This document shows, in pieces, positions 13,301-26,900 of a stretch of DNA of 64,000 nt. Every line of letters starts with the position of its first letter. Position 1 is the first letter of the stretch. Location of the stretch: assembly GCA_963402885.1 (NCBI GenBank), contig OY727103.1:14596085-14660084 (forward strand), written 5' to 3'. The notes beneath the pieces are model-generated. The model saw nothing but the letters and a program-made list of their open reading frames with translations, was not told the origin of the DNA and searched no databases. Position numbers and translations under genes: made by a program. The stretch comes from Antedon bifida (taxonomy: Eukaryota > Echinodermata > Crinoidea > Comatulida > Antedonidae).

Positions 13301-15478
13301 ATGGATCAATTTACATTTTCATCATGAAGGATAAAAGAATATAAAAGCAAATATGAGTTTGAAAAAGAAGGAATCGAAAGAAAGAATTGAAAGTGTATGA
13401 AATGCTTTTAAACAATCGGCATCAATAGTTAAATCATAGCTTCAGAATTGCTCATTTAGTTTCCTGCTAATAATCCATTAGAAGAGACATTGAGTCGTCT
13501 TCAAAAGCCAATTGAGAGGCCCTCCCAATTGCTCATTGCAACAACTATACACGTGCCTGTTTTTTTCAATGCAAGTATAAATTTATAAATATATAAATTT
13601 TACAGGCGTAATGAAATTCTAAACCAAAACATTTTTAAAAGGTTAGAATAAGGAAATCTGTGAGAAAATGAAAAAACCACTCTAATCATGATTCGAACCC
13701 ACCATTTTCTGCAACAATTTGTTTGTAAACAGTGGCGCGAATGCAGTAGTAAGCAAAAAGTTAATTCAATGTGTTTTACTTATTCAGCCTTTGTAGGTAT
13801 TTTTTATACTATATGTTTACATTACATCCAATTTCCGTAGATTATAGATTTCTATAAATAGAAAAACTTCTAATATAAATTTAGTTGGAATTTTCATTGA
13901 AAACCACAAGGTAATTCCCACATCATCACGTCATATTAGCACAGCTTTTTTTGGGCGAGTGTTGATAATGTAAAATAGTATTGCTATATTATATTTAAAA
14001 ATTCAGGTTTAGCAAGATATAAATTTTAAAAACTGAGAATTTTGGCATGGTTGCTTCTGTAATTTTTAGACTGTATTATGAGAGAAAGTTGTAATACAGT
14101 TTAGGGTGATGTGAATTTTGCAATAATTACTGTAAAATCCTGTATTAATCATTCATAATAATAGGTATGACTTATATATAATTTAAAAACAACTTACAAC
14201 TGGTCAACGTATGTAGACAAAGGGCCATATGAGATAGCAAGTAAAATGTTGTGGATAAATAAATGTGATATATACTTTAATTGCATAAAGTAGTATAAAC
14301 ATGTGCTAATTATCTTTGGAATTTTGAGTTGAAAAGGTCTGTGGAGTTATCTACGACATCTATTTGTTTCATATATTTAAAGCCCCCTTCCCTACGTTTT
14401 TTAGATCTAATTTAAGATCACAAACTATATTTAATGTAAAAATAATACTATATGGTCCTATTGCGAAAACTTTTTTCGTCTTTAAACGGTTAAAAATGTG
14501 AAAAATAAGTCGATTCTAATAATTATAGCGGCCCGCTATAAATCCCAAAATGCATTGCGCGCGGATTGATATTTTTGTTTTTCACCTGTAATTCGCCCAC
14601 TTTTCGATCGATCGTGAGGCCAAAACAAATGGAAGACTCCTAACTTTTCAGCGAAAATACCGGGTTTTCCCCAATTTGTATCAACGGAGTCTGGCAAAAA
14701 TAGAAAGACAATTAATGCAGCAACTATACAACGTCAGGCTAGGTATATAGCTAGCGTACGATGTTCGTACGTTACCGATGTTTACCAGCTAGGCCTACAA
14801 AACTAAGCCTAGCTAGGCTAGGCCTAAGACCGTCCACGAGAGGTCGATCGCCGCGAGCTACTTAGGTAGTGCATTGTTTCTCACTTTTTATCATAATTTA
14901 CCATAAAACGTACATTTAAGACAAGGAATGACATGGTTTAATGTTTTTAAAGTGATATCTATGTATTATTTTCCAAAAAACGTCCAAAATTGCAGGGAAG
15001 GGGTCTTTAAGGGAGCAGTTGACTAGATCTGCATGGTATATTCATGGTTTAAGGGATGCGAGTGATGCTATTTTTATAGAGTTATAGTAGTAATTTTGAA
15101 ATTTCTTTGCATAATTTTTCTATCACTCAGAAATATCTCTGCCAGAAAATTATATATATAGTATATAATACATTAAATAAAAATAAAGCATATGAGGAGT
15201 AACAATCAAAACATACATATTTAGTTGCAATGAAAACTGTCTTCTATACTTAAAATTAAAATTCAATTTTCAAAATCTGCCAATATTACAAATATGTAAT
15301 AAAACATCAAGATAAAATACATTAAAATATAGAATAGAATTAAAAACTTACCATACTCCGACACACAATAATGGTATTGAGGATGTTTCAATGCGCACGG
15401 ACATGCGTATGTGGACGTCGTAATACACGACAAAATTACTGATAAAGTTAAAATTTGAGCTGCTTGTAACGATCTCAT
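10392..15478 (-). CDS. TIMP-like gene T2 with mucin-like insertion (347 aa)
   Basis: Four coding exons: 15478-15352, 13067-12471, 11076-10949 and 10583-10392 (stop TAA 10394-10392). All introns are GT-AG, with phases 1, 1, 0. Signal peptide 1-25 ends ...TYA just before C26-P-C28, so the mature protein should start with Cys as in inhibitory TIMPs. HPQ is at 32-34 and C38 is spaced like TIMP Cys13. Next come VFRAVIL (43-49), KDFKG (204-208), C227 (SDCGM), C255, and C280-x2-C283. The C-domain has C289, C298, C305, C313 and C324, with a W-S-K-S-Q-A-H-L-S-C stretch typical of the family's last exon. The oddity lies between strands A and B: residues about 60-190 replace a loop that is normally some 15-25 residues. 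This stretch is Thr/Ser/Glu-rich with N-glycosylation sequons at N109, N116 and N121. The protein is much longer than the usual 200 or so residues. Probably secreted. TIMP homology is firm; the target is unknown. Confidence 0.9.
10584..10948 (-). other. Intron 3 of T2
   Basis: Phase-0 intron, donor gtaaga (10948-10943), acceptor cttttcag ending at 10584. It contains degenerate repeats of a CTGGTTTTAATTGGAC-like word (about 10768-10850). No other feature seen. Confidence 0.8.
11077..12470 (-). other. Intron 2 of T2
   Basis: Phase-1 intron, donor gtaagt (12470-12465), acceptor ttgcag (11082-11077). AT-rich, with a slightly GC-richer patch near 11270-11420. I recognise no gene or element in it. 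Confidence 0.8.
13068..15351 (-). other. Intron 1 of T2
   Basis: Phase-1 intron, donor gtaagt (15351-15346), acceptor gtgtgcag ending at 13068. It hosts the TTAA-flanked element at 14381-15006, which is much richer in GC than the rest of the intron. No other gene-like content was seen. Confidence 0.8.
14381..15006. mobile_element. 626-bp non-autonomous DNA transposon, TTAA target-site type
   Basis: The left end AGCCCCCTTCCCTACG and the right end, read on the minus strand as AGACCCCTTCCCTGCA, match at 13 of 16 positions. Both are flanked by TTAA (14377-14380 and 15007-15010), the duplication made by piggyBac and Kolobok transposases. The interior has no ORF of note. It has a GC-rich core (about 14530-14870) with several palindromes, including a GTACG/CGTAC hairpin near 14754-14773 and repeated CTAGGC/GCCTAG words at 14788-14825. 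It sits in intron 1 of T2. Assignment to piggyBac rather than Kolobok cannot be made from the ends alone. Confidence 0.65.
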
Positions 15479-15538
15479 GTTGACACTCAGGATAATATTG
15501 AGAGCGTGGAATGCTTTGAATGATAAGAGATGTTTACT

Positions 15539-15546
15539 CTTCTATA
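15539..15546 (-). promoter_or_regulatory. Possible TATA-like box of T2
   Basis: Minus-strand TATAGAAG about 60 bp upstream of the T2 start codon. A start site about 30 bp downstream would leave a 5' UTR of roughly 30 nt. The T3 box sits in a similar GAGT-TATA context. Weak evidence. Confidence 0.3.
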
Positions 15547-17334
15547 CTCAGGTGGTAGCGTTCTTTATCTTGTCAGTTAGGCTAAGAATCAACCACTTTA
15601 CCAACTGCTGACTTCCAAACACATGGTTTAACTTCCCTGGTAAAAACTTTTTTATAGATAACCTGGCTGCTAGCTGTTCTATCAATTGATATCACCCTAT
15701 GTAATCAGAGGGTGGAATAGCAAAGGATAGAATAATTTGAAAACCATTTAAGGAAGTTACTATTATGATGTCACTCAATTAAGAATTCTTAGAGGTGAAT
15801 CCAACTGGTAAAGAAATTATGACGACATAAATTAGCCGTATCGGATTTCACAAGTTTAAATTTAATCCATGAAAATTGTTCCGCTACATGAGTTAAACAA
15901 ACAACACCGGTATCCAACTAATCACATTAGCGAAATCCCATAAGGGAGGTTTTTTTCCCTGAACTGTAGTAAAATTAATTTGGTGTTTTCCAACCTGTGT
16001 TGTTCCCAAATCACTGTTTCAACCTATCTGCTCTGGGTTTAAAACTTTTTATTTTGTGCGAAACAGTGAAACAATGTCTGTCAATCAAAACAAGCATCAG
16101 ATACTAACTAAAACAGTTGTTGTTGAAAAATAATACTAAAAGCAAGAAGAAGCTTTAATTTGGTTCTTTGTAATTTCTTTTTGAACAATTTTGTTTGTTG
16201 ATAATGTGGCTTTGAAAGTTGATACCATAATTTTTTTATAGTAATTTCCTGTATATGACAATATCGTAGATCTATAATAACCTAAAAAGGAAGAATAAAA
16301 TATCGGATACAATTTCATTGGCAAGATGTTACTTCTGCACGTATTTTGCAGTAGTGAAACTAAGTCTCTGATTAATAGTAGGCTTACGTGTCTAATACAC
16401 CACATTAATATATAGGCAGACTTATTCTTTTTTGTATAACATATATAAACAAAAATTCAAACAATTAAAATGATTAGACGCAGGAGAAAAGAGAAAAAAG
16501 TATGATTAATTACTAGGGTTTTCTAGCATAATTAAAAACAGATGGCCTCACAAGTATCTCAGGCTGAGGTGAAATTTTAAGGGCCATCCAGGGTGGAAAA
16601 GCCTTTCCTTGCATCAACCCCTAAGAGAAATCTTAGCACTGTGACCCGCCCGGCATTAATTTTTTCGCTCCCATCCTAATACATCTGTTGATTATTCCCT
16701 GGACTTTGTTTACAAAATCAAGAATGTTTAGTTCAACAATAATAGGTACTTTACATGATAGTATTAATATAGTAGTGGGTAATAAAAATTGAACAACGGA
16801 TGTAAATTTTGTCTTTCTGTTAGGAAATAACAGATTAAACGTATCAAAACTCAAGTGCTATATTGATGACTTCCCTTTAAAACATAGGCGCTAATTTATA
16901 AGTGTTATATTGTAAAAACACCTTTATTCCTGTTGGTAGTTTGTTTCTATTTTCAATTGAACATTCTGTATGATTAAATTGATAAAAATCTTTATGGGAT
17001 TTCCCCTAATAAATACTTTAAAAATAACTTTATAAGAAAAAACAGTACATTGTTTCTTGGAAACAAAATACATGTGAACTACAACTAAAAAGTACACATT
17101 CTGATTTTGCAACATATAAGCATAAGTATTTCTTATTGTTACATAACTGAAAATGGTATTATGAAAAGTGTAAAGTTTAACTTTGACGTCATAAGATATG
17201 ATTTGAGTATATCCTGCCGTCTACCAAAGCCGGTAACATCTCCATGAACTTTAAATAACACTGTTTTCAGACTGCCCATTGCCATCTCACATTGGGTTAG
17301 ACAACTAACAGAAAATACAATTATTCAGTTCTTA

Positions 17335-17461
17335 AGCTCTGTCTACACTATCAAACCTTATGTGATTAAAAATATATGATGTGCCTATATATAGACATGA
17401 TAATGTCATATCACTACCAAATTTAAGCATACTACTATATTTTGATAGTGTAGACAGAGCT
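17335..17461. mobile_element. 127-bp MITE with 3-bp TTA target duplication
   Basis: Perfect terminal inverted repeats: AGCTCTGTCTACACTATC at the left and its complement ending GACAGAGCT at the right, extending over about 21 bp. Direct TTA repeats flank it (17332-17334 and 17462-17464). A 3-bp TWA duplication is typical of PIF/Harbinger-type transposases. The interior is AT-rich and non-coding. Confidence 0.8.
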
Positions 17462-20400
17462 TTATAGAAAAGACAATAACAATTATCATTATGGAATTGT
17501 GATAGACATTTTGTGAAGGTATGCTACTGGAACCCAATTTCTATTGCTTTTTCCAAAAATATCTTCAATACGTCTGTTTTTGTAAGAAGTTTTCTCATCG
17601 CTCAACCCAACAGAATGTTTTGCTTTGCCAAGATGAAAACCTTATTAGCCGATGTTTTCTCTTCCAATAAAATTCATCCAAATCACGCACATAACTTAGT
17701 TATAGCAGTAATGTTTTGATATTGTTAGTTGACAATAAAAGACTAATTTAAGCAGTAAACAGGTGGTCTTGTTTTGGAATCTTACAAGGCCAATTTGCTT
17801 TGGAAATTAGACATTTTATGAGTGTTAATTGTCACCTGAACTTATTTACAATAATATTTTATAAACAAACATTTAAAAAAATCATATTTATTATCAATTT
17901 TTTTTTCTGAATTTAATTTGTATATACAGTAGGCATTGTTGAAGTTCTGGTATTTTCACACAGCAGATTGACAACTAGCATTCTTGATGGCAACATTGAT
18001 TCATAGAGAAACTTACTAAATTTTAGAATTTAATTTTGAACTTTAGAAAAGATACAGATTTTCTATGTTCTGCCACTTCTTTCCATTACTGTAATGTTTT
18101 TGTAAAATTTTTTGGACTCAAACAGATTATGATTAATACATGAATTTTAATAATATTCAGGAAGTGTTTTGATATCAAGGGAAGAATAATTGTGATTAGA
18201 AATGATCACATGCAGCAAGTCTAATACTTGTTTTGACAATTTGAGTCTCGTCAAAAAGAAGGGCTTTCATTTTGTGTTGCACATGATATGAAAAATATCA
18301 TGCTTGTGGTTTAATTATTAGCATGCTTGGATGTATCAAGAGCGGCGGGTGGAGTGCTCTGGTGGGAGGCCAGTTCCTAGAACCATTGAGAAACTGTATT
18401 TCTTATTTAATATCACTTTTATCATATAAAAACATTGATAACAATATAGTGAACAAGTATACAGTTATTTTAAAAAGCATTTCCTTGAATTATATATTCC
18501 TTCCTGTAAATATTGTAACAACAAACTTGTTTTTAGCCAAGTACTGTACAAGTAAACAATTTAATCATAGCCAATGTAGGTATCAGATTTAAATGTGTGA
18601 ATGTAATCTTATAGACATTTAAACATGAGTTTGAAGCTTCTCCTTTTTGCAAGTTTTCTCAACTTTTGGTTACTCATAATATAACTGAAATTTTTCATTT
18701 TTTAGTTAGCTAACGCAGCTTCAACTATGCACCATCAGTCACAAGAACATCATAGCTATCTTTCCTAGAAAAAGTAATGATTTAGAGCTTCTAAAGCCAC
18801 CTGTACTTACAGCTCTTCATAAATTTTATTTTCTTAATTCTTAATTTGCCCAAGTGAGGATCAGGTTGAAGTGTTCGGATGAGATAACTAGTGATGTAGA
18901 TTATAAAAAGAAATAAAGAAAATTCTTTGCTGTCCTTACAGAAATGAGCAAGCACTTCATGGTCAAATTTTCCCCAGAGGACTTTTTTCCTTCTTTTTCT
19001 TTGTTTCTTCCCTCTTTTTTATTCCAATTTCCCCATGTTTTCCAGCTTTTATCAATGTATCATTGTATATTTCTATGCCATTTTATAAGAAAAGTACAAA
19101 TTTGAATTAGATTTTCAATTGTATCGGTAATACAGTTGTGGGCATGTGGACGACATGATGAATTTTGTGAGCTGTTAAGACAATAAGCCGTAAGATTTTG
19201 TTCTTTGAAGGCCTAGTATTAAAATTATTTTACTTTTTCTTTGAGAGAATAATATGGTATTAAGTGTAGGTAGATGGATTTCCTGTTCTATACCAAAATT
19301 ACAAGAAATTGAAATTATGATTTTTTGTTTTCTTTACTATCCACAATATATAAAAAAAATATAAAATTAATTCAAATATTGCACATATAAAAATAAGTTT
19401 TGAGAAAAAATGTATTTTCCGTATACAGGAAAAAATAGCTTTTAAAACAGTTAAAGTTCCTGTATTAAAAAATATTGAAACTGATGGGATTATGGCAGAT
19501 TGAGGTCGCTTTGCTGAGATTCACCGTGACCTCGATTTAAATCTAGGCCCATGCGCCTACTGCCTGATTCTACGTCTTATGAAATACGTAATGCACAGAA
19601 TATCGATGGATATCTTTATGAAATCGGGGAAAAAATATTTATTGCTTTTAGTTCCATTCGTTTCCTGGAATTATTTGTTGACTACGTGTGGAGCCGAGGG
19701 TGGATCATCTTCAATGTCCAATTAAAGGAATTTAATCTGATTGGGAATATGATTCAAAAAATGAATGACAACATTGATAATAACAAATTAACATTTTCTG
19801 ATATAAACTTACAAAATTTATGGCTCAAGTAGGAATATAGATGGGCACATGCGACGATTTCTTTTATTTTTTGGTTTTAGTACTGCCCTAATTTTGTGAA
19901 TTAATTAATATTTTTTTATATCGAAAATTCATTGATTGATTTACCTCAGCAAAAAATAAATGGCATTGAAATCTCTGAAAATGTATGATTTAAGATTTGT
20001 AATTAGTATCACATAATGAAAGATATTTTACATTAAAGAAAATGAATAAATAGAGATATATTTGAACTTTTTCTTTATAATCTTCCTTCTTATACATTTT
20101 AAGCAGCATATTTTTTGCCTCTGTTAGATAATTTTGGTTTGGTTCAGATTTTTATTATCAGTACTGTGATTGCTTTGTAACATGCTATAAGTTTACACTG
20201 GATATCTTAATAGCATACAAAAACAACCAAAAAGTGGAAGAAAGAACTCCATACAAATTATCACATAATGATACCTCGTAATAAATTTGCTTTGAGAGTT
20301 TTAGATACAACTAAATCTTTTATTTAGACAAGGCAATCTTTACCTAAAAGAGTGTGAATAAATAAAAATAGTGCGTGTTTATAATACTTGTATCCGACTT

Positions 20401-20904
20401 AGTAAATTTTTATGAGCTATGATAAAAAAGATGCAAGGGTTATCTGAAGATGGGGTAAACTTGAGAGAAGACGTGTGTCTAAAACAAATACTAGTGTTAT
20501 TTTATGGGTTTTTTTGGATAAAGTTTAAGGATTTGGGATGAAACAAACATAAATGAACTTAAACAAGTTGATATCGTGAAAGAAATGTCACAGTAAATTC
20601 AACATAAGCATTTGTGTCTATTCTTATGACATTTAAAAAAATGTATGCTAACATGTTTTTTAAATTAGTATCTTTGACAAATATTTCCTCCCCTCCCATT
20701 TCTTACGTGCAAAGAAGTTGTTGAGATCATATTATGGAAACCTGTCTACAACTGAGATTGAGTTAGGTCACATGCTAAGAATATCATCCTGACCAATGGG
20801 AGTCCATCGCTAATGATTTGATATTAGTGATTTAATCAAATTGTGACGATAATGATGATTTTAATAATTGATCCAAAATCTGCGAGATTAAGGTGATACT
20901 AAGA

Positions 20905-21090
20905 AGGTCTCTAGCAATTAATTGGCTAAGGTGTCCAACACTGGATTGGGTAAAGTCTCCATTATAAGTTTAGGTAGGATCTCTACAACTGCATTGGTTA
21001 AAGTCTCCAGAACTACTGCTAAACTCTCCAGAACTACTGGTAAAGTCTCCAGAACTGCCGGGTAAGGTCTCCAGCACTGCATTGGGAACG
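20905..21090. repeat. Minisatellite, about 21-bp unit, open on the minus strand
   Basis: About eight units related to TAAAGTCTCCAGAACTACTGG, with periods mostly 21 bp and some units 24-27 bp long. Because 21 is a multiple of three, the minus strand reads as a short heptad-like peptide repeat (V-L-E-T-L-P) from 21118 to 20918. I take the open frame to be a by-product of the period, because no signal, splice context or family motif accompanies it. Confidence 0.6.
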
Positions 21091-23646
21091 GTTTTCCATG
21101 CTTTAACTGTTCGGTCACTCAACTCGCTCGATTTTTTTTTTTTATTCGGTCAGGAAGAAGTAAAGTTTTATTGCAAATTACACAACAGTTATATTAATGT
21201 TCTGGTTAGCATTCCCAGAAAGATTTTTTCATGAATTTATAGCAACATTTTATCAAGTTTACGAAAACAGTCCTGCTTTCCAACCCCAAGAGAAATGTTT
21301 TGACAAGCGACAAGTGCAATGTACTTAGGATTTGTTGTACTTTATTGTAGGATTAACCTTCATTAATTAGTTGACCATCTACGTTAATTGGCCTGAGCAG
21401 TCAGAAAAGGGGTCAAAGAGGTCAACTGTTTCCCTCTTACATCATAAACCTGTAAAATCGATTATGTTTTAACACTTTTGTGACAATTGGGGACAAAACC
21501 TCTTAAATATTAATCATTATTTATTGTGTTCTTGTGAGATATGTATTATGATAAATTAAAGCTGTTACATTACACCTTTGAAACGGTAATTGATAACAGC
21601 AACTTCTTAATCTTATACCTTCAACACCTGCGTGCGATTATATTATATAATTTTGAGTCCCTTACCTCACACATAGTACATATGTTATCATTTTAACAAA
21701 CAACTAAAAAGTTGTGTTTATATGCTAATTATTAGTTCAATGTCGCTTGTTTAAAGCTACAAAAGATGCAAAGACATACTCATACTCTAATAGTAAAAAT
21801 TGTTTCATGAAACAATAGTTTTTTTCTATGGCTCAGGCAGGCTTTAATATTTTGGTTGTTGAGCTGATCATTGCCACTTTTAGGATCTATTTGTTTTTCA
21901 TTTATGTCCAATCTTGCCCACCTCTTGCTAACCATTCTTATTTTAATAATACAAAGTTCATCATAATTGTGTGTGTTGTGAAGGAATCTGCATTGGGCCA
22001 TATAATAAATTTACCAATTAATTTAAGAATTTGTTGCTATGTTGGTATAAAGCCTAATATTACCTTTTAAACTTAACTTAACATGTAGGCTATAGTTCAG
22101 TATTCCTCTGATACAAAGTAATCATTTTCATTGGTCTCATGGTGCCAGTTTTGAATTTTTCCACTTCTGCTGAAACCATTTTCATTAGTATCAATGTGTT
22201 TCACCTGTCACATTATTATGTTGTTCATTGTTTCGCTACATCTTTTTAAAATTCCAATTTGGCTTTTGTTTTCCTTTTTAATGGCTTCTAACACACACTT
22301 TTTTAGTACATGGTACATAAAAAATTATGAAACTTGAAACATTAAATTAAATTTTTGCGAAAAAGGGTAAGTATTGGAAACAGACAACTCGCCAATTTTG
22401 TTGTAATTCTTCTATAAAGAGATTGATTTGATTAAAATGATGTAAGATGAATATCGTAAAAGTGTTTTCAGTTATTTTGGCACCAGATACCAATAATACC
22501 CCTATCCGTTAAAATGTTTCCCCTTTTTTCTTCCATTAAATTATCATTTTGGCACCGATTTTACAGACTTGTAGGTCAAGACAATTTGCTAATTTCTCGT
22601 CATTGAAAGTGGAAATTTGATTTTTTAGTGTAGGCGTCATCTATAGCTTGTATTTTGCCGCCCAGGAAAGAAGAGCACATTGCTGTCTCCAGTATCTATT
22701 AAGTTAATTCAAAATAGAGTCATTGTATCTCAGTACATAATTTGCAATGATGCATGCAAAAATTGAAAGAAATGGTAAATTTTGCAATCCTTGATTTATT
22801 ATTTTGATGAATAATTTCAAACAATAATACTGTGAGTTACTTTCCATCTATCGTACAAATAGGTTCCCCAACTGCTGTTAGGCCACTGACCATTGTGGAA
22901 CAATCTATGAGTTGCCTTCAATCTATCCTACAAATAAAATGTAACACATTGTTTCTATTTTCGAATTGTTAATGAAATTAAAACAGTGACAAAATTTAGA
23001 ATGCTAAAAATATTGGTAATAACATTTTAAAAAATCAGGAGGCAAGAACCCTTGAAGTAAAGTTCAAAATTCCAATTGAAAGTTGTGTTTGGCAAGATAA
23101 AAAATATATTTTAAGATGTTTAGATGTATTTTTTATTTGGTCGTTATAGCTGTCCAGATACAAAGCTTTGTGAATATTAGTCATAGAGAAGACATAAAAC
23201 CTGTATAGAAATATTAAATCATAATTCATTCTAGTCTATAGTTTAGTTTATCTTAGCATGAGTCATTCCAGTCTGAAAGCTTCATCTCATTTCGTAGTCT
23301 CCAGTTTTTAAAATGTTTTTACATTTACAGGAAGTGTACTTGTTCATGTGAATTTTAAAAATGAACATCTTGTCAAATTAATTTTTCTAAGAATTTAATT
23401 TAAATTTGTAAAAATAACTTTCGTTTCTATGTATGTTACGCCTCACTGCATCGTGAAAGTCATCCGCAGTTTGTAAGACAAACAATTACATTTAATCTGT
23501 TCCTATAATAGAGTTTATTATCCAGGATTGATTTCGCTAAGTATGTAAAATAACTCTCGTTTTATTGTTAAATTGGATTAACACCATATGTGTTTTTAAT
23601 TCACGTAGTTCCCTTCGGTATCATTAATGTTGTAATGTTTTGAAAA

Positions 23647-23960
23647 TGTATGTGAAAATCTTGTTGTTTTCATGAACGATTTAATCTTTATTTTTTTCCC
23701 TACTGTACAATGACATTTTTCTTTGTAAAAGTATTTTTTAATGTTTCCTTTTTCCCAACTGTACAATGACATTTTTCTTTGTAAAAGTATTTTTGCAAAG
23801 TTATTCAACAAAATTTCATATCATTCTCCATTTCAATTGTATGTGAAAATCTTGTTGTTTCCATGAACCATTTAATCTTTACTTTTTCCCAACTGTAAAA
23901 TGAAATTTTTCTTTGTAAAAGTATTTTTAAATTTCATATCATTCTCCATTACAATTTCAA
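23647..23960. repeat. Nested local duplications
   Basis: Three word families are interleaved. GTATGTGAAAATCTTGTTGT occurs at about 23648 and 23839. A block of about 40 bp beginning CTGTACAATGACATTTTTC occurs at about 23702, 23758 and, diverged, 23893. AAATTTCATATCATTCTCCA occurs at about 23812 and 23931. This order implies a short tandem duplication followed by a larger one of about 190 bp that copied part of it. Confidence 0.7.
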
Positions 23961-26900
23961 AGCCTAAAATACAATTACCCAGTTGGAGACCTACAGCATG
24001 AAACATTGCATTTCATTCTCATTACTGTTTCTCAATTCTTTGTAATTTTGAATAGTTATTCAAGATGTGTCAACTTAGAATTTTCGCATGTCAAATGCAC
24101 ACAGTATGCTCTTAGGTGGGAAGTTAATCCAATAACAATTGAAAAAAAAATGTATTAGTTTATAAAAACCCCTAGAGGTTAAACATTTTAACCGTTTGCT
24201 TTGTAGGTTATAGGAAAAACCTTTTTGATAAAATTAGATTTTTTGTTTGCTTTAATAATAAAACTGTTTTAAAATATATAAGTTTGTGTTATTTTTCCAT
24301 TTTTAAGATCTGTATGTTATGTTGTGTGTTTTATAGGTTTGATTCTTGTTAATAATACTCAAGCGTACATAACGCATTGTTAGTTTATTACATTTTAGGG
24401 GTGAGATATTTTTTTAGTCAAACTTTTTTACTTATACTTAAAAAATATTAAATGATGTTGAGTTTCGGATTTCAATGTTATGCTGAGTAGTAGAAATTAA
24501 AAGGTTCACATAGAACAGGACAATTGATCTAATAATTTTAATTATTCGTCATTCTTACTTCTTGGTCAGTTTAATCTGTATTTAGGAAATACTTAAGTAT
24601 TTGTGTCAACCTAGTCGCTATGTTGAATAAAATTGGTAATATTTTTAGTAACCTATTCTAAATGAGTCATAAGGATGATTGATATATTTAGAACATGCTT
24701 ATCTTTAATTTATTTAACAAGTTTTCTTTGAGACCACATACCAATACAAGATCAGTGGTACAAATATAATATTACCCTGGTTATTGATTTCTATAACATT
24801 CTTTATTCTTAAAGAGATGTTGGAGTTAAAGGACCTGTGTGTCGGCCATAGTTTTTCAAATCTTGTGAAATGTGATTTGAGATCTACAGTAATTTGCAAC
24901 ACAAGGATAATCTCACTCTTAGATAACAGTTGTTTCATAATAAGTCTTTAAACTTGTGTGTTTCAAGTAGAAGATTCTTTTTTCCCTCAATTTTTTATTG
25001 CTTATTATTCTTTTTTATTTATGGTCAGTCCAGAAAAACATCTACTGTAACATCGTTTAATAGATATAACTATTAATATATTAAATATTCATTTAACTTA
25101 TTTTTTTAAATAAAAGGCTTTGAAAGTAATTTGGTTTTTTTCCCCCAAAATTGTTTTTTTTTTTCAATATTGTGTGTACTGCTGTTCCAAATCATAACCC
25201 AATAAAGTCAATATACTTTAAAGGTTTTTTTAGGAAATGTGACCTCAAGTTGAACTCGTAAACAAGATAGCATAGGAAGCGATACATCGGTAATATTTGA
25301 GGATACCACAAATACTAATGGAGTCCGGAAAAAAAATATGGCACATATTTTGCAATATTAGTTAATCCCAAATATATTCATTCCTGTCAATTTCCTCATT
25401 CATGTTATATTACTGGGAAATACTGGATATCCCATTCTGGTATTAGGATATATTTTTGTCTGCCTCAAAGGTCATAGTACTCTATACACTGGATTCACTG
25501 ACAACTTACACCAGGGTTTTCTTTTTTTTTTTGCATATACATTCTTTACCGCAACAGATATTAATAAAGCTTCTCCTAGATATTCCATCTTAACAAAAAT
25601 TGACATATATCCATTTTGTTGGTTGACAGTGTCTGAATACTGATTTTATCTTCGTAGAGATTAATGATTGCGCACATAGACACATTGACAGCACGTGTTT
25701 ATATCAGCTCAGCTGTTATGAAGGTCGGAGATAAACCCACAATGTCGTTGCGCAATTTCCTACTAGTTCTTGCCTACATGCTGTGAAGCACATTACTGTA
25801 GCAAGTAAAAATGTTAAATATATGTGCTACTGTTGCTATCCAAATCTCAGGATTACTCTCGTGTCTCCAGAGAATTTAGTTCATCTCTCGGACTATTGGA
25901 ATACATTCTTTTAGAATTTGAATTTTCGAGAATTGAACTACTTCAGTAATGTTCAAATGTTAAACCTCTATGGTTAGAATTTCGAACAGTAACCTTTTGC
26001 ATCCTTCTGTTTCTTCTACTGATCTAGGGTTTGAATTTAGAAGTTTTCACAAACCTTTTACCCTGATTTTTTTCCAAACTGAATAATAACATTCAACCGT
26101 CCCCCATGTTGTGGCGACCGGTACGAGAAGGTCGGATATAGTTCTGATCTCTATTAATGATCTGCCCTTATACTGCTGTGATTACGATGTTTAGTCAATT
26201 ATCATCAATCAGATTTAGTATACATGTTGGTTTTCATGACATTGTAAATATGCAAAGAATGTTTGAAGATAATGTTATATGATTTCTTCTCTCAGAATTT
26301 AACTATGCTGCTGACTTGATTCTAAACTTATACCACTTATACCTCAGCACTAGTGTTTCTTATATTTTTCTTTTTATTTCAATAAAAAAATGACCTAAAT
26401 AAAATACAGGTTGTTTTTTCATAGACCATTTTGGTTATGATGGCTTATTTTGCCTTTTTGTTAAAATGTGCTCAGTGATAAGTAAGATCCCAAAAATTGT
26501 AAAACAACGTGCCAAACCTATTCCTAATGTATGTTTTGCATTTAGGGAGTCCTGGACCAACTCTTTCCCCTACCTAGGATCAACCCATCTCACACCCCCA
26601 CCCTAGATCTGCATATGGACTATTGATAACTAGAATGGCCATTTGATTTGGTTAATATTTCAGTTGTTATTTTAAAATTTCCTTTTAACCGATTAATTGA
26701 AATTTTGTCGATTTCTGCTGACAAGAAATTTTTGGTAGAGTTATTTGCTTTCAGGCCATGTCCTTTGGGTTCAACCGATTTTTTTTTGTAAAGCATAATG
26801 ATAATTTTTGTTGTTTTAAGAGTGATATTTCCTTCTAATTTGAATACTCTATCCGTAGGCGGTCTTCAAGGTAATCAAATGGTTTAAGAGTGGGTTCATG

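Noticed and set aside
13683..13705. A GGTTCGAATC-like B box on the minus strand within T2 intron 1, suggesting a tRNA.
   Set aside because: No acceptor stem, D arm or A box of correct spacing could be found around it.
19551..19832. A 93-codon plus-strand frame.
   Set aside because: AT-driven composition, no motif, and no signal, splice or repeat context.
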